Notes under the pieces: model-generated
Told to the model about the DNA's origin: nothing
What the model saw: the letters and a program-made list of their open reading frames with translations, nothing else
Database searches by the model: none
Shown here: positions 24,396 to 36,010 of the stretch, piece by piece
How positions within the stretch are numbered: position 1 is the stretch's first letter
How the letters are laid out: every line of letters starts with the position of its first letter
Program-made: the position numbers and the translations under genes
Assembly (NCBI GenBank): GCA_028673005.1
Contig: CM054117.1
Location: 48,825,370 to 48,889,369 of the forward strand
Direction of reading: 5' to 3'
Source: Tanypteryx hageni
Lineage: Eukaryota; Arthropoda; Insecta; Odonata; Petaluridae
DNA length: 64,000 nt

Positions 24396-25862
24396 ATAGA
24401 TATGCGTCTTTATCTGGGCGAGATTGAGACTAAGCAGTCTCTTCTTCCACTAGCCCATTGTCAATTACAAACAGGAAGACAGTAACAAAGAAAAAATACA
24501 ATAAAAGATTACATAAAATAAACTGCTGCATAAATAAAATGCCAAGTTAGCATTTTTGGAAATGAAAAGAGATGGAGATTTGTTGTTTGTGGGAGAAAAC
24601 AAGGGAAACTTAAGGTACTATTCCCTAGGAAAACCCCCACTGCAGGGAAACACCCACACAGGAAGGGGGATATGAGAAACCTGCGAAACCTACTGATAGC
24701 AATATTTAAAGATTTAGAGGGTCATACTAGAAAAGTAGATAAAAAGAAATACACATAATACAGTTTTACATAAAAACTAAGAAAACACACAAGTACACAT
24801 TAAGACGTAATACATATGCAGATATTTAAATGCTTTCGACGACCTGTAAGGAAACATAATTGTTTGTCGGTTTAGGATAATGAAAGGGAATGGGATAGAT
24901 GTTTGTGGTACGAGTGTTTGAAGGTACATAGGGATAAAGAGTATTTTATTTCGGGTGGGAGGCTATTCCATAATCTGCATGCTGTGACATTGAAGAATCT
25001 GTTGTAGATGTCTGTTCTGTGGTGCGGAGACAGAAGTTTATGGCATTCTCTAGTGTTACATTTATGAATTGTGTTAATGGTGATAAACTCTGTGGATAGA
25101 TATCGTGAGATGTTTGTTTTAAGGATTTGATATAATAACAAAAGAAGATGCAGTTTTATACGCGATTCAAGGTTTAGCCAAGAAAGTTTGAAAAAATATT
25201 CCGAAATATGGTCTGACTTCTTAAGATTAAAGATGAATCGTACGCAGGAAATGTGGGTACGCTGGAACTTAAGTTCAAGCTCCTTTGATAGATCTTGGTA
25301 TACAACGTCACAGTAGTCAAAGTGTAGAACGATTAAAGAGGTGACAAGTTTTATTTTTAGAGAAAATGGCAGAATATTATAAAGACGCCTAAGTGAGTGT
25401 AGGGAAGAATTTACCGCCTTGCGCACTTTTATAACATGGTTAGTCCAGGAGAGTGTCTCATTTAGTAGTACACCGAGATTTTCAACAGTTTTATAATAAG
25501 GGATGATTCAACCATTTAGTGATAAGAGGAGTAACTTCAGCAAGATTTACTGATGCAAGTAGTTTTGCATATCCGATTATAATTGCTTGAGATTTCATTG
25601 AGTTAATACTGAAAAAGTTATTATCACTCCATTTTTTAAGCTGACTCAAGTCATGATTAATATTATCTAAGGCTAGGGATAGATTATTAGGTTCGGCGTT
25701 CCTGTAAATTATAAGATCATCCGCGTATAACTGATGATTACATTATGTAAAGTGCTTGGGAGCAGTCGTTAATATACAGAGAGAATAGAAGAGGACCCAG
25801 GATTTAGCCCTGCGGGACACATCGGGTGATACTTATCCAAGGGGAGGAAGAATTGTCTGAGA
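24396..25862 (-). mobile_element. Non-LTR retrotransposon, 5'-truncated (CR1/Jockey-like)
   Basis: Minus-strand LINE remnant of ~1.5 kb containing the last part of the reverse transcriptase, the C-terminal region and the 3' UTR. The 3' end carries TAATTGACAATGGGCTAGTG, a GAGACT-GCTT-AGTCTC hairpin, CTCGCCCAGATAAAGACGCA and a short AT-rich ATATCTATATATCTAT tail. A 3' hairpin plus a short simple tail fits CR1-type elements. The CR1, L2 and Jockey groups cannot be told apart from this fragment. Polypurine arrays border it on both sides. Confidence 0.85.
24872..25860 (-). pseudogene. LINE ORF2 remnant: reverse transcriptase and C-terminus
   Basis: Reading the minus strand from 25860: RCVPQG, an in-frame TAA where Ser is usual, then ILGPLLFSLYINDC (RT motif 4 region). 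After a frameshift near 25740 come QLYADDLIIYRN with the catalytic YADD box and LKKWSDNNFFSINSMKS. After further breaks near 25500 come ENLGVLLNETLSWTNHV and a 184-codon open stretch containing HFDYCDVVY and RLWNSLPPEI, typical of the C-terminal tail of CR1/Jockey-like ORF2. Intact proteins reverse-transcribe their own RNA at a nicked target. This one has at least one stop and two frame breaks and is dead. The open stretch ends in Ser-Leu repeats at 24872. Confidence 0.92.
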
Positions 25863-25879
25863 TGATCATCTGGTGAAAT

Positions 25880-26480
25880 AAGGTGAGAGAAGGGGGAATT
25901 GGGGTAGAGCAGGGGAGGAGAAGAGCAGAAGAGGGGAGAGAAAAGAGGGAAATGCGGAGGGAAGGGGAGAAATTTTAGAGAAGAGGGGAGAGAAAAGAGA
26001 GATGGGGAGGGAAGAGGAGAAATTGGAGAGAAGGGGGGAGAGAAAAGATAGAGAGAGATGGAGAGAGAAGGGGAGAGATTGGAGAGAAAAGAGAGATAAA
26101 AGAGAAATGGGGAGGGAAGAGGAGAAATTGGAGAGAAGAGGGGAGAGAAAAGATAGAGAGAGAGATGGAGAGAGAAGGGGAGAAATTGGAGAGAAAAGAG
26201 AGATGGGGAGGGAAGAGGAGAAATTGGAGAGAAGAGGGGATAGAACAGAGAAAGATGGGGAGAGAAGGGGAGAGAATAATGGATAGAAGGGAGGAGATAA
26301 GGGAGAAAGAATGGGGAGTAAAGTGGGAGAGAAGGGGTAAGATAAGGAGGGAAAGAAGGGGAGAGGAGGGAAGAAATGGGGTGAGGAAAAGAGAGAGGGG
26401 AGAGAAAAGGAGAGGAGGGAGTGAGAGGGGGAGTGAGAGAGAGAGTGAGAGAGGAAGGAATGGGGTGAGGAAATGAAAAG
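25880..26480. repeat. Polypurine minisatellite array
   Basis: About 600 bp of A/G on the + strand with a higher-order unit of roughly 70-110 bp recurring between 25990 and 26290 (GGAGAAATTGGAGAGAA followed by GGGGAGAGAAAAGATAGA-like text). Translations are Arg/Glu/Gly low complexity. Confidence 0.9.
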
Positions 26481-26731
26481 GAGTTAGTTGTAAGTAAAGA
26501 GGGAGAGACGGAGGTGAAAAATGTATTAATGCGCCCGGTTTTTCCTCCCGAGAGAGTAAAGAGCGTTTCCGGATTTTTCGAAACTTTTACGCGTCTAGAA
26601 ATGGTCCATTATATAAAAATAGGGGGAGAGAAAGACCGTTCCCTCGACAGGTAATCTCTTTCACCTCGGAAATTCTTCGGGTTTTATACGGGTCGGGGTT
26701 TGTCGTGTCGTACCATATTTCTTTCGAGAAA

Positions 26732-26733
<2 letters not shown>

Positions 26734-26818
<85 letters not shown>
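26734..26818. repeat. Compound (TA)n(GA)n microsatellite
   Basis: A perfect TA run to 26796 passes directly into a GA run to 26818. The same order occurs at 40536-40638 and, on the opposite strand, at 49117-49213. Confidence 0.97.
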
Positions 26819-28539
26819 ATGGAGGGGGAGGTGTGAAGGACGGACTTCGAATAAAAATAAAATTATATCTAAGCGGTTCGCCGTGTCCCTCCCCCTCACC
26901 TCCCCAAAATATTCCAGGTGAGACGATATACTGCACGAAGGAAAGGGCGCATTTTTTAAAAATTTCAATAAATATTAACAATCCGAGATATTCATCGGAG
27001 GCTCTAAAAATAATCATAATATACCATAGGTGAATGTTTCATTACAGTTAACCGCTGAAACGATTGCATAATGTTGATCGATTTATTGAATTGACACTTG
27101 AGTGCCGCACCTCTCTAACGTATGCAGTGCTACATCGCCTCTAATAAAAATATAATGCTAATTTACAAAAAATAACGAAAAAACAGAAATACCGTAGAAC
27201 ATGGATTATATGAGCCTCAAAGGAAGGAATAAAAAGTTCGAATAATCGAAACTTCTAGTTGCAGAACTAAATTTCATTGATAACGATTATTGAATAGGAA
27301 AATTCTCTAATTAGAATTCTCTAGAATTCGAGTTATAGACGTTCGAATTATCGAGGTCCGACTCTACTAGTATACAAAAATATCTAGAAAATCTCGCTAT
27401 TAAAGAAAGCACCAATATAGAAAATGGCGTGAAATAAAGGGATTTCGACAAGCACTCTACTGATGAAAATATATCCTCATAAATTTGGCAAATAATCTGT
27501 TGTCAATGTTCAAAACAGAGTACCTGATAAAAAATCCGATTTTGCGGATACATAAACTCCAGAGATGAATTACATCTTGCGTTAAGTGGTTAAATTTATT
27601 GACTCGTGAACATAAAAAAGCCATTTATAGACAACGAAAAAGCTTTTCTTTCGGACGTGCTCATTTTTTAGCTATATTAACTATTCGCAGATTACGTTCA
27701 AATTCCTCAAAGCGAATTAAATAGGGGATTATCGTTAGGTCGTAAGAAAAAAACCGTGGCTTGGAAAAATCTCCAAACGCGTCATTTACAAACCGTAAAC
27801 GGTAGTGTTATGGTTAATAATTCAACTTTCAGAATTCACTTCCCGGACGAATTTTTTGTCCTCGAGTTCTCAAGATTTAAGGGACAAATTCGCCAACTAT
27901 CCAGCATTCTTTGTTTATTTTTTTATAGCTACGCAAAACACGGAAACTACCGGCACAACCTTACACGTTAATTCTTTCTTCTCCGTTTCGCCGAGGGAAA
28001 ATTCATCGAAGAAAACATTTATCGCGGCTTTCGAGAGCATCTTTTATGGAGTCGATTATCGTAGTTAAAAAAAAATAAACTGCTATATAAATACTCCCTC
28101 GATTTGTTTCCGAGTTTTAAAGACCGTCCCGAACTCTAATTGCCGCGGTACGATTTCTTCGTACGCATAAATACCGCGGTAACGTCCCTCGAAAGACCCG
28201 ATCCTTTTCTTTATAACGGACCTTGTCACCGGGTTCTACGAAACCGATCGAAGCCGTTTCGATAAATCGAGCCGGTCGAGATCAATCCCCTTTGCGAAGA
28301 GTCGCCGACGAGAGACGAAGTTGCCGAATATCTTAGCACATTTTCTGCGGAGGAGGTGAGAAGGTTTCCGACCGCCACTTAGCGCACCCAATCCTTCCAG
28401 GAAGAGGGGAGGAATGTCTCCCATCTATTCCGTTATTAAAAGACGTGTGTGAGTACGAGAAGATGAACAGAAAGGTCGCAGATGGGACGGATTGGTTTGG
28501 AGAAGCCTACAATCTACATAGGGGTAGAGAAACTTTTAT
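26819..28539. other. No gene; pogo-like terminus at 27230-27370
   Basis: AT-rich sequence. Around 27340-27368 the reverse complement reads GTAGAGTCGGACCTCGATAA followed by TTCGAAC, which resembles pogo/Tigger terminal repeats. An inverted TTCGAATAATCGAA lies at about 27237-27250, so a ~135-bp relic is possible. Small open frames at 27756-28068 and 28236-28424 are unsupported. Confidence 0.4.
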
Positions 28540-28990
28540 GACGATTTTTATTGAGTAAAATATTTAGGTTTTACATAGCTTTTTACGACTTCTCCTCCAG
28601 TAGTGAAGCAGGGGTTGTCACGTACAAATAGCAGGGTCCCAAAATCGTAAATCGTATGTTTCCAGCTGATTCACCTCTTCATACGCGCAATGGGTATCTA
28701 AGAGGTAGTGCAATAAATAGCCGGATAACAAGGGAGGAGAGGAACCTGTTGCTGGCTTTTAATCTGCTCTTAACGAAGAGCACCAAGGGGGCCAACGGCT
28801 TAACGTCCTTTCCGAAGGACGGAGTGTTGATTTGAGCGCGCTCCGCATTTCTCTTTTTTCATTGGCTCGTCCTCATCTCCTTAGTTCCAACACGCACAAA
28901 TAGCGCACCAGGCGTCCTGGGAAATAATCCTAAAGGATTCGAACGGGGTGTTGCTTTACCTGGCGGGGCCAACACTAATCACTACACCCC
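28540..28990 (-). mobile_element. tRNA-derived SINE with conserved body hairpin
   Basis: On the minus strand the head reads GTGTAGTGATTAGTGTTGGC (A-box region, rc of about 28968-28988) then CCGTTCGAATCC (B box, around 28935-28945), with D-arm to T-arm spacing fitting a tRNA. The body contains CTCCGTCCTTCGGAAAGGAC then GTTAAGCCGTTGG (about 28788-28824), including a CGTCCTT/AAGGACG hairpin. From memory this type of body motif recurs in invertebrate SINEs. The 3' limit near 28540 is uncertain. Confidence 0.6.
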
Positions 28991-30320
28991 CCCCCAGTAA
29001 AGTATTCCAACAACAGTTCGCAGCGGAGATGGAAATCGCCCATACCTTACAAGCGGAACTCCCGATATTTTCTCATTTTTTGCCAATTGTCGTTCTGCAC
29101 TACCAAGATTATAATTTGTGCGATCTTTCAAATCGCCTTCGTAATGGCCACAATGAAAAAATAGCGTAACTAGGAGCGGAAAAGCGACAAATTATAATCG
29201 ATGGAACCTCTACCCCCTTCTCCCCGTCCAGCCAATACACATTTTCAATTAAAACTGAAACTCATTGTAAAGCATACCAAGTTGCGCTTATAGATCAATT
29301 AGCAGGAATGTGCTGAAAAGGTTAGGCCTTTTATATTATTCTGTCAAAAAATAATGATTCATTGGAAATTTGAATCAATAAGAGAAATTGCTAAAATAAA
29401 CATTTTTTTATATTTAAAAAGATTCGAGGCCCCTCGGGAGCCCCTGGGCCCATGGCATTTGGTCACTCACTTTATCCTACTGTTACGTCACTGCAATAAA
29501 TACTATTTATTTACTCCATCCTGATAACTACCATAGTATGGTAGCTGTCTTTGTAATTTCAAGTAAGTTTCATTGTATCTGCACCGCTGAATTGAACTAT
29601 TAACGCAGATTGATTAATTACGGTCGGCCTAATTATGCCCGTTTATGGTTTGTGCCGAAATAAATGAACGCGAATACCTAAATGACATATATGTTCGTAT
29701 TCAACGGCGGGCGCAAAAATTTCCAACCGAAATTTCCGCGAAATCGATCCGACGAAGGCCAAATTTCATCTTCGGCTTTTCACTCTCCTTCGCCAAGAAC
29801 ACAGAAGAGCGTTTTTCCCCCGTTACCCCACACCGAGGCATGAAACTCCCCCGACAGCCCGTCCTCACTCTCTTCCAAATTCCTCAATTGTGTTAACGAA
29901 GAGAGCACCTTGGAACTAAACAAAAAGAGGAGAACAAAACCTTCTCCGCGGTCACTACGAGAACTCGCCTCATACCCCTCTCCTTGTCCAGCCATTCTTA
30001 CGCAGCAGATCTCTTCTCCGAGCCACGAAGCGTATTTTACGAGCGTGTGTGCGCTTAGCGTACTCAACCGCCATCTCCCTCCCTACCATTTCAACCTCTT
30101 TCTCACTCTCAATTTCCTCCCCTTACACATCATCGAAAAGAACACGAAAAAGCGCGAAGTCTTCCCATTGGTTTCCCCTTGAGCGATTTTTTTACGCACG
30201 CAGAGGGATGAGAAAAAGATCGGTACAAAGCGCATTTTCTCTCCATCCCGAATAACCTCTTCCTTAACCACAGAATTGCCAAGCTTACGGCTGAAAATTA
30301 ATTCAAGAATAAGCCCTTAA
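28991..30320. other. No recognisable gene
   Basis: Begins beside a run of ten C at 28987-28996. The rest is mixed-composition DNA. The open frames at 29645-30271 overlap one another on both strands and match nothing I know. Confidence 0.55.
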
Positions 30321-30323
30321 GTA

Positions 30324-30520
30324 TAAAAAACTGAAAATGTATGTATGTACTTGTCTTAGGTATCTCCGATAGACTCAAACACGCACTTCGGCTAAAAATC
30401 AGCCGTCTTCAGCGGCGATTCACAGAAAGTAGATTCTAAAATAGAACCTAGCCGAAAAACGCAGTTTTTATAACTGTCATGACTAACGGAGATACCTAAG
30501 ACGTATTTTTTTAATTTTTG
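30324..30520 (+). repeat. Hairpin-family copy
   Basis: GTCTTAGGTATCTCCGATAG on the left is answered by the reverse complement GTCTTAGGTATCTCCGTTAG on the right. Inner arm segments ending in CTTCGGCTA and TTTCGGCTA also match. The loop carries CAGCCGTCTTCAGCGGCGAT and AAAGTAGATTCTA. The left arm has an internal deletion relative to the right. It is one of the best copies of the family. Confidence 0.85.
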
Positions 30521-30574
30521 ATACTAAAGCGATCATTCTGGAATCTCCTTTTCCTCCCAATAGATAAGCATTCA

Positions 30575-30720
30575 AATATGAAACTGAAAAGACTAAGTAG
30601 TTACACCAGGTATCTCCAATAGCCATAAAAAAGTTATGAAAAACAATATGCCCATTTCGGCCACCGGGCAGCCGTCATCAATGGTATTATCCGGCAGTAA
30701 AAGTTCTCCATAAAATCTCT
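30575..30720 (+). repeat. Hairpin-family copy, left arm and loop
   Basis: GGTATCTCCAATAGCCATAA followed by GTTATGAAAAACAATATGCC, CATTTCGGCCAC and GCAGCCGTCATCAATGG match the left arm and start of the loop. The right arm is not recognisable. It lies ~60 bp after the previous copy in the same orientation. Confidence 0.75.
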
Positions 30721-30909
30721 TATTTCCTGGGTTATAAACTACTCCCATGCCGACCCAAAAAACCCGTATCCTCGAAGAGGAAACGATTTCGTGCGAATAT
30801 TTGGCTCATTCGTTTAAATTCGCACGGTTTACTAATTGGAACACCGTGCTGCGTTCGGCATATCGTTTGTTTAAGAAACAATAATGGAAATAAAACCAAT
30901 TTTTGCCCG

Positions 30910-31330
30910 ACGGATATGGGATGGAGTGGAGGAGTAATCGAAGAGAGGAGTGGAGCGGGAAATGAAGAGTGGGAAGGAAAAGAGGTAGACGAAGGAGGGA
31001 GTGAAAGATGGAGAGGGAGGGAGAGAAAGAAAGGGAGACGGGGAAGGAGGGAAGTGAAACAGCCCACCCTTCTCTCCTCTTCCTTCTTAAGGGGCCGAGA
31101 AAATCGTGTTGTACAAGTGACAGTCCCGATTGCAACGGTCGTCAAAAAAGTCCGCAGATCTTTCTCCGGTGGGCTCGGATACTTTCCCTCCCTCTCATAT
31201 GAGGCAAAAAAAAGAGGAAAGGACGGAGGAATAGAGGAAGGTAGGAAGGGAGTAAGAGGGGAAGGAGAGAGGCAAGAGGAGGAAGGTCCGGCGAAGAGTG
31301 AAAACTCGGATGAAGGCGGGAGGGGATGAG
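30910..31330. repeat. Interrupted polypurine tract
   Basis: A/G-rich on the + strand at 30910-31060 and 31200-31330, separated by ~140 bp of ordinary sequence. Low-complexity frames on both strands were discarded. Confidence 0.8.
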
Positions 31331-31890
31331 GAGAGAATCCGGCGTGGATAAATTACGACCGCCAGCTCATTAAATTCCCCAGAGCGCCGACGGCGGCGCG
31401 GTTGTTGCCTGTCGCGGCCGGTAAGCCGAGCCGTAAATAGGAGCGGCTCAATGAGCGTGTTTTTGTCCCGCGCTGCGCGGCACATTGTTTACGGTCTACT
31501 TAGGGGTGGACACAAGGCGAAGTCGAAGGAGGGAGGGAGGGAAAGAGGAGAGTAAGGTGAGGGAGAGAAGAGGAAATCTTCTCTATCTCCCACTCTGTCT
31601 CTCATCCAGGGCCGACAACAAATCGTCTCCTATGAGAGCGAAGGAACCCTAAAAACGATCGGTTATTTCTCTCCTTCTAACTTCGACCTCTTCCCTCCTA
31701 CCACTATGCAGCCTCCAGATATTTTTTTCATGCCACCGCCGCCAATATTACGCTTATCGTTCGGTCTACGCATTTTTTTTAATTCGTAGTTGTTGGACGC
31801 TGGGGACGATTTTCCTGGAAGAAATATATAGTCACTCTTTTTCGTTCGAGGTTCGGGGTCTCCCAGCGTTTCTTTTTTTTCGTTAATTTT
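31331..31890. other. CpG-containing interval, no recognisable gene
   Basis: A GC-richer patch at about 31370-31480 (GCGCCGACGGCGGCGCGG) lies between polypurine tracts. A minus-strand frame at 31195-31485 crosses it but has no recognisable family. Confidence 0.5.
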
Positions 31891-31904
31891 CCTGGGATTT
31901 GGCA

Positions 31905-32240
31905 GGTGGAGAGGAGGGAAAGGAGAGAGGAGGAGAAGAATTTAGGAGAAAAGAGGGAGCAGGTAAGTTGAGGAATGGAGTGGATAGAGAAGAAAGATAT
32001 GATAGAGATATGGAAGGAGAAAGAGAGAAGAGAAGGGGGAGAAAGGGACAGAGAGAGAAGAGAGAAAGGGAGGGAGATTGAGGGAGATAGATTGAAGAAG
32101 ATTGATGGAGGTAGATTGAGGGAGTTTGGTGGAGGGAGGGAGAGAGGAAGGGAGGGAGAGAGTTGTGAGGGAGGAGCAGAGAGAGGCATAGTGAAAGGAA
32201 GAGAGGAAAAAACAGGAGAGATAATGGGAGAGGGTGAGAG
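31905..32240. repeat. Polypurine tract
   Basis: About 335 bp of nearly pure A/G on the + strand with GGGAGATTGA-like local tandem units near 32070-32125. Confidence 0.88.
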
Positions 32241-34462
32241 TCATCTTCCACCTAATCTATCGCAATGTACAAAAGATAGCAAAACAAGAAAAAGAAAGTT
32301 AAGAAAATCATTTTAGTAATTACCGTACGCTAAACTCCCTATTTTACCGGCTGTCTCGTGACCGAGTCACATTCCGGTTAATCGTATATTCGAGTTAATG
32401 GATGCCTACTCACACTCACCTTCGTACACACAAATATAAAACTTAAACTAATCTTAAAAAATTAAAGAAAAGATTCAACAAAAAGTCTACTTTATGCTAT
32501 TATGTAAAGCGAGTTCACAGTTCAAGTGGGTATACTGTACTACATGCAACCATCTTTATTAGATACAGACTAAACGAATACCTTATACATGTACGTCTGA
32601 AGTGCAGTAAAGAATTTAATAAATAAAACTACCTCGCTCTACCACCCTGAAGCACCGATTTTCGTAAAATATTCCGATCAATGTAAATTCCGACGGAAGT
32701 TCCGGATGAAAGAAATTACTCTTATTCCGTATCCAGTTAATCGGAAGAGGACAATTAAAAGCGTGCCTGCGGTAAATATTAAGCACATAGAAAGGAACGG
32801 AAGAAAGAGACAGGAAGAGAAAGAAAGGGGGATATATAAAGGAATTCGGTCGGGCGGTATTCAGACGCGTATTGGGAGTGGTTTTAGTCTCAGGTTCCAA
32901 ACCTGCCTTCCGGACACCGAATTGTCAGATCGTGAACTCGCTCGAGGAGAAGGAAAGAGTTCTGAGAAGGGATCTTGGGAATTTCTTTTTTATTTCGCCT
33001 CGCCCACCCTTTTTCTCCCCCATACTCACTCGTCTTTAGTCACCTATCCTCCTCGAGAAGATTCCCGTCAACGATCAGGGAGTAAACCCTTCTTCATTTT
33101 CTCCTAACCTTCCTTCCTTCTTTCCCCTTCAGAAAAAAAGGCGTCTCGTAAATTGAATTATACGCGTATCCGAATAAAAAAAATTAATTCGGCCCGCCGA
33201 AAGGTTTATCGCGAAATATCTGCTCGTAAATTATTTTTTTCCTTCCATCTCTCTCCGAGCGATGGTTTTTGTCGTCGGAGGAATATTAAAAAAAAAACGC
33301 AAGACCTCGGGGTTTCGGCTTCGGATCATAAATTTTCATATTTACTCCGAGACGTGTTAATATCTCGAGCGGTATTTCGACTGTCGGTTGAAAAAAAAAA
33401 TGGCAAGCGGTCGGATTCCTCGCTTTTTTGAGCATCAGAAGGGTCCGTAAATCGCGTACGTTTCGCGGCCGGATGCGCTCACGATGCTTTATGAAAGGGA
33501 AGTTGATCCTGAGGGCCTTTCCCATGTATTCAATTTCACGATTCGACCAATAGATTACGATTTTTTTCGTCGCGGATGAAAATTTATATTTCCGTAAAGT
33601 AATGAGAAATAAATACGAATCTAGCGGCATTCGTGCCAAATATCTGACGACAAATCAACGGAATACTCGAATGAATTATTCAGATTTCCAACGGATTGCG
33701 TAAAAGTAGGAGAGGAAGATGGTGGAAATGATCCGAAATGTTCACTTTTCGACTTTTATTTAAGTGCCCATAAATTTGCAACGTTAACGTAACTTAACCA
33801 AATTGTTGGTAAAGGCAAATGCTCCACTTTTTACACATACACTTGACTATCGATGCGCGAGCTAATTTATGCCGCAACAGGGCATTTATCACGTTAATAA
33901 ATTTCCGTTCGCTAATACAACATGTCGGCATAGCCAGTCTTGTTAGAGCACCTACAAACTGGCGATAATTTCCCGAATTAGAATTCCACCGTTATCTCTA
34001 GTTATTTTTAACCATGTGCTGACTAAAACTGTTTGATTTAAAAAAAATTAAATGAATTTAAATTTAAACTTATTTTTAAAATACTTCCACCATCTCAAGG
34101 TTTTAACAACGGTAATTCATCATCCATGATTAATTCAAATTTCGGATGTGATAAGCTGAAGCAAAAATATTCAGTAAGGGAAAATAATCACGGAGCATAA
34201 TGTATCTATGTTTAACATTGGAGGGATATAAATGTCCAATTGTATTGAGGTATTCTGCGTAAATTACGTCAATTTCAGCTAGCAACTCGATGAGTAACTA
34301 AACCATTTCCGCAATCAATACAATCATTCGATCATCTTTACTTTTTTTAGCGAAGAAGTTCAGCAACGGGATACGTCCAAACAAATTAAACCTCAGAAGA
34401 GTAAGCGATGTAAAAGTATAAGCGCGCGACTGGCACCCCACTAAAACAACTTCCTTTTAAAA
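32241..34462. other. No recognisable gene; promoter-like patch at 32832
   Basis: At 32375-32400 CCGGTTAATCGTATATTCGA resembles a pogo/Tigger end but no partner was identified. A TATA/initiator-like arrangement lies at 32832-32866. CpG-containing sequence at 33140-33500 has overlapping open frames on both strands without a recognisable family. Confidence 0.45.
32832..32866 (+). promoter_or_regulatory. Possible TATA plus initiator core promoter
   Basis: GATATATAAAGG starts at 32832 and TTCAGACG lies such that the A of TCAG is about 30 bases downstream of the TATA box, the canonical spacing in arthropods. Nothing downstream is recognisable as an exon, so this may be fortuitous. Confidence 0.2.
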
Positions 34463-34470
34463 CTCTAGAC

Positions 34471-34776
34471 CAACCTTTTGCATCTTGCGTCCCACCAACC
34501 ATTTTGTCAAAAAACCTTGGTCCCACCAACAATTTTATCGAAAAATCTTGGTCCCACTATGATAAAAACAAACCATCTTTTCCAAGAAGTGGTTTTAAAC
34601 GTCAACTGCTTGTCAGTATTATATTAGTCATTAATTTAAAATTCCAATGATTTCAATATTGCTGTAATTTTGTTGACAAAAAGTTTTATAATAATTACCT
34701 TTGGAGACTTCGCGTCCCACCTAGACGACCTCCGCTTCCCACCAATGGGAAGCGTCCCAGCGGTTGAGAAACGCTG
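34471..34776. mobile_element. hAT-like non-autonomous element
   Basis: The right end in reverse complement reads CAGCGTTTCTCAACCGCTGG, a typical hAT terminus. The interior holds two copies of a CTTGGTCCCACCAA/CTTGGTCCCACTAT block. Octamers CTCTAGAC (34463-34470) and CTCTAAAC (34777-34784) agree at 7 of 8 positions and could be the target duplication. In that case the left end has lost about ten terminal bases (it begins CAACCTTTTGC). Confidence 0.65.
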
Positions 34777-34784
34777 CTCTAAAC

Positions 34785-35835
34785 GTCCGTGGGGGAGGGA
34801 GGGGGGATAAAAAAAACCATCATCCGATCCGAACGATATAAAGGATGGGAAATCACCCGCATAAAGTGGTAACAGTACCCGAAAAAATCGGTCGATAGGC
34901 GATAAGGATCGCTGGAGTTGGAACGCATTTCGGCTTTTCGGATCAGTTCGACATATTTCCGCCGCTCTTTTTTTTTCTTTCCTTCTCGTATTTTGAATCG
35001 ATTGAAATACGGCGAGCACGGCGTGGGCTCAAACCGCTCAGCCTTGCGCTCTAAGGAAAGGAAAAAAGAAAGCCTTTTTCTCCCACATCTACCGAAAGGT
35101 ATGTCTAAAAAAATTAAATAAACGCGATTGCAGGTGTGTGGATATTTAATACTGATCTCCGAAGCATCGCGATCAACCTTATGCAAAAATATTGCGAAGA
35201 GGAGGACCTACCATACGGAGTCAAATGAAAAGAACTGCAAATAAGTCGGCGCTCGGCCTCATCCCACCAGCAAAAAATAAAATACAATGAATCGAAGAAA
35301 GAAAACAGCAAGTAAAGGGATGAGCTAGTTCTTAATAATGAATTAGTGGCTAATAAATTTTTCCGAGAGTTTTCGTTTGGATTTAGTCCTTATACAATTT
35401 ATAGTTTGCCAACGCCTGTCTATAAGAAGCTCTGCTACACTCAACAAAACCAGTTGCTCTACGCTGGAACATTTCGAGGACCATGGAATACGCCCTCCTG
35501 GTTGATGACTCAGAACGCTTAGCAATATTTAAATATTAGACGAGTTAGCGAAGAACGCGTGACGAACGCCTCCCCAGAGCTCCATTAGCAAGACTTTGAA
35601 ATTCATTCGCCGATGATATTATGGTTTCTGAAGGGCTTCCTATAAGACTTATTCCCGATAAGAATTATTTCTAAATACTTTTAATGATAAACAAATTTTG
35701 AGATTTGACCCCAAAAATTTTAAGAGATTTGCTGGAGAAAAATCAACGCAACGCGTTCATCGATATTAAAATCTACCTCATTTCTATAGTACATACATAT
35801 CATCGAGATGATATACAAGTACTTAAAGATCTGAA
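34785..35835. other. No recognisable gene
   Basis: Mixed sequence with a G-rich GGGGGAGGGAGGGG run at about 34789-34806. Open frames of 60-135 codons on the minus strand at 34636-35525 match no known family. Confidence 0.5.
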
Positions 35836-35839
35836 CTCA

Positions 35840-36010
35840 TGATGTATTCATGGATAAACAATAGCCATGGCAAGTACAGAAAAAAACAGATACGCATTTT
35901 GGCTACAATGCAGCCGTCTTTAGTGCCAATTTACCGAAAGTAGATTGGAAGGAACTTGATAATTTTCTATTGAATTTCATAATATACTGTTTCCGAAATA
36001 GCCACTTGTG
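35840..36010 (+). repeat. Hairpin-family copy, degraded
   Basis: ACAGATACGCATTTTGGCTA followed by GCAGCCGTCTTTAGTGCCAA and CCGAAAGTAGATTGG match the inner left arm and loop. The outer arms (AATAGCCATGG on the left, GAAATAGCCACTTG in the right half) are only partly preserved. Confidence 0.7.
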
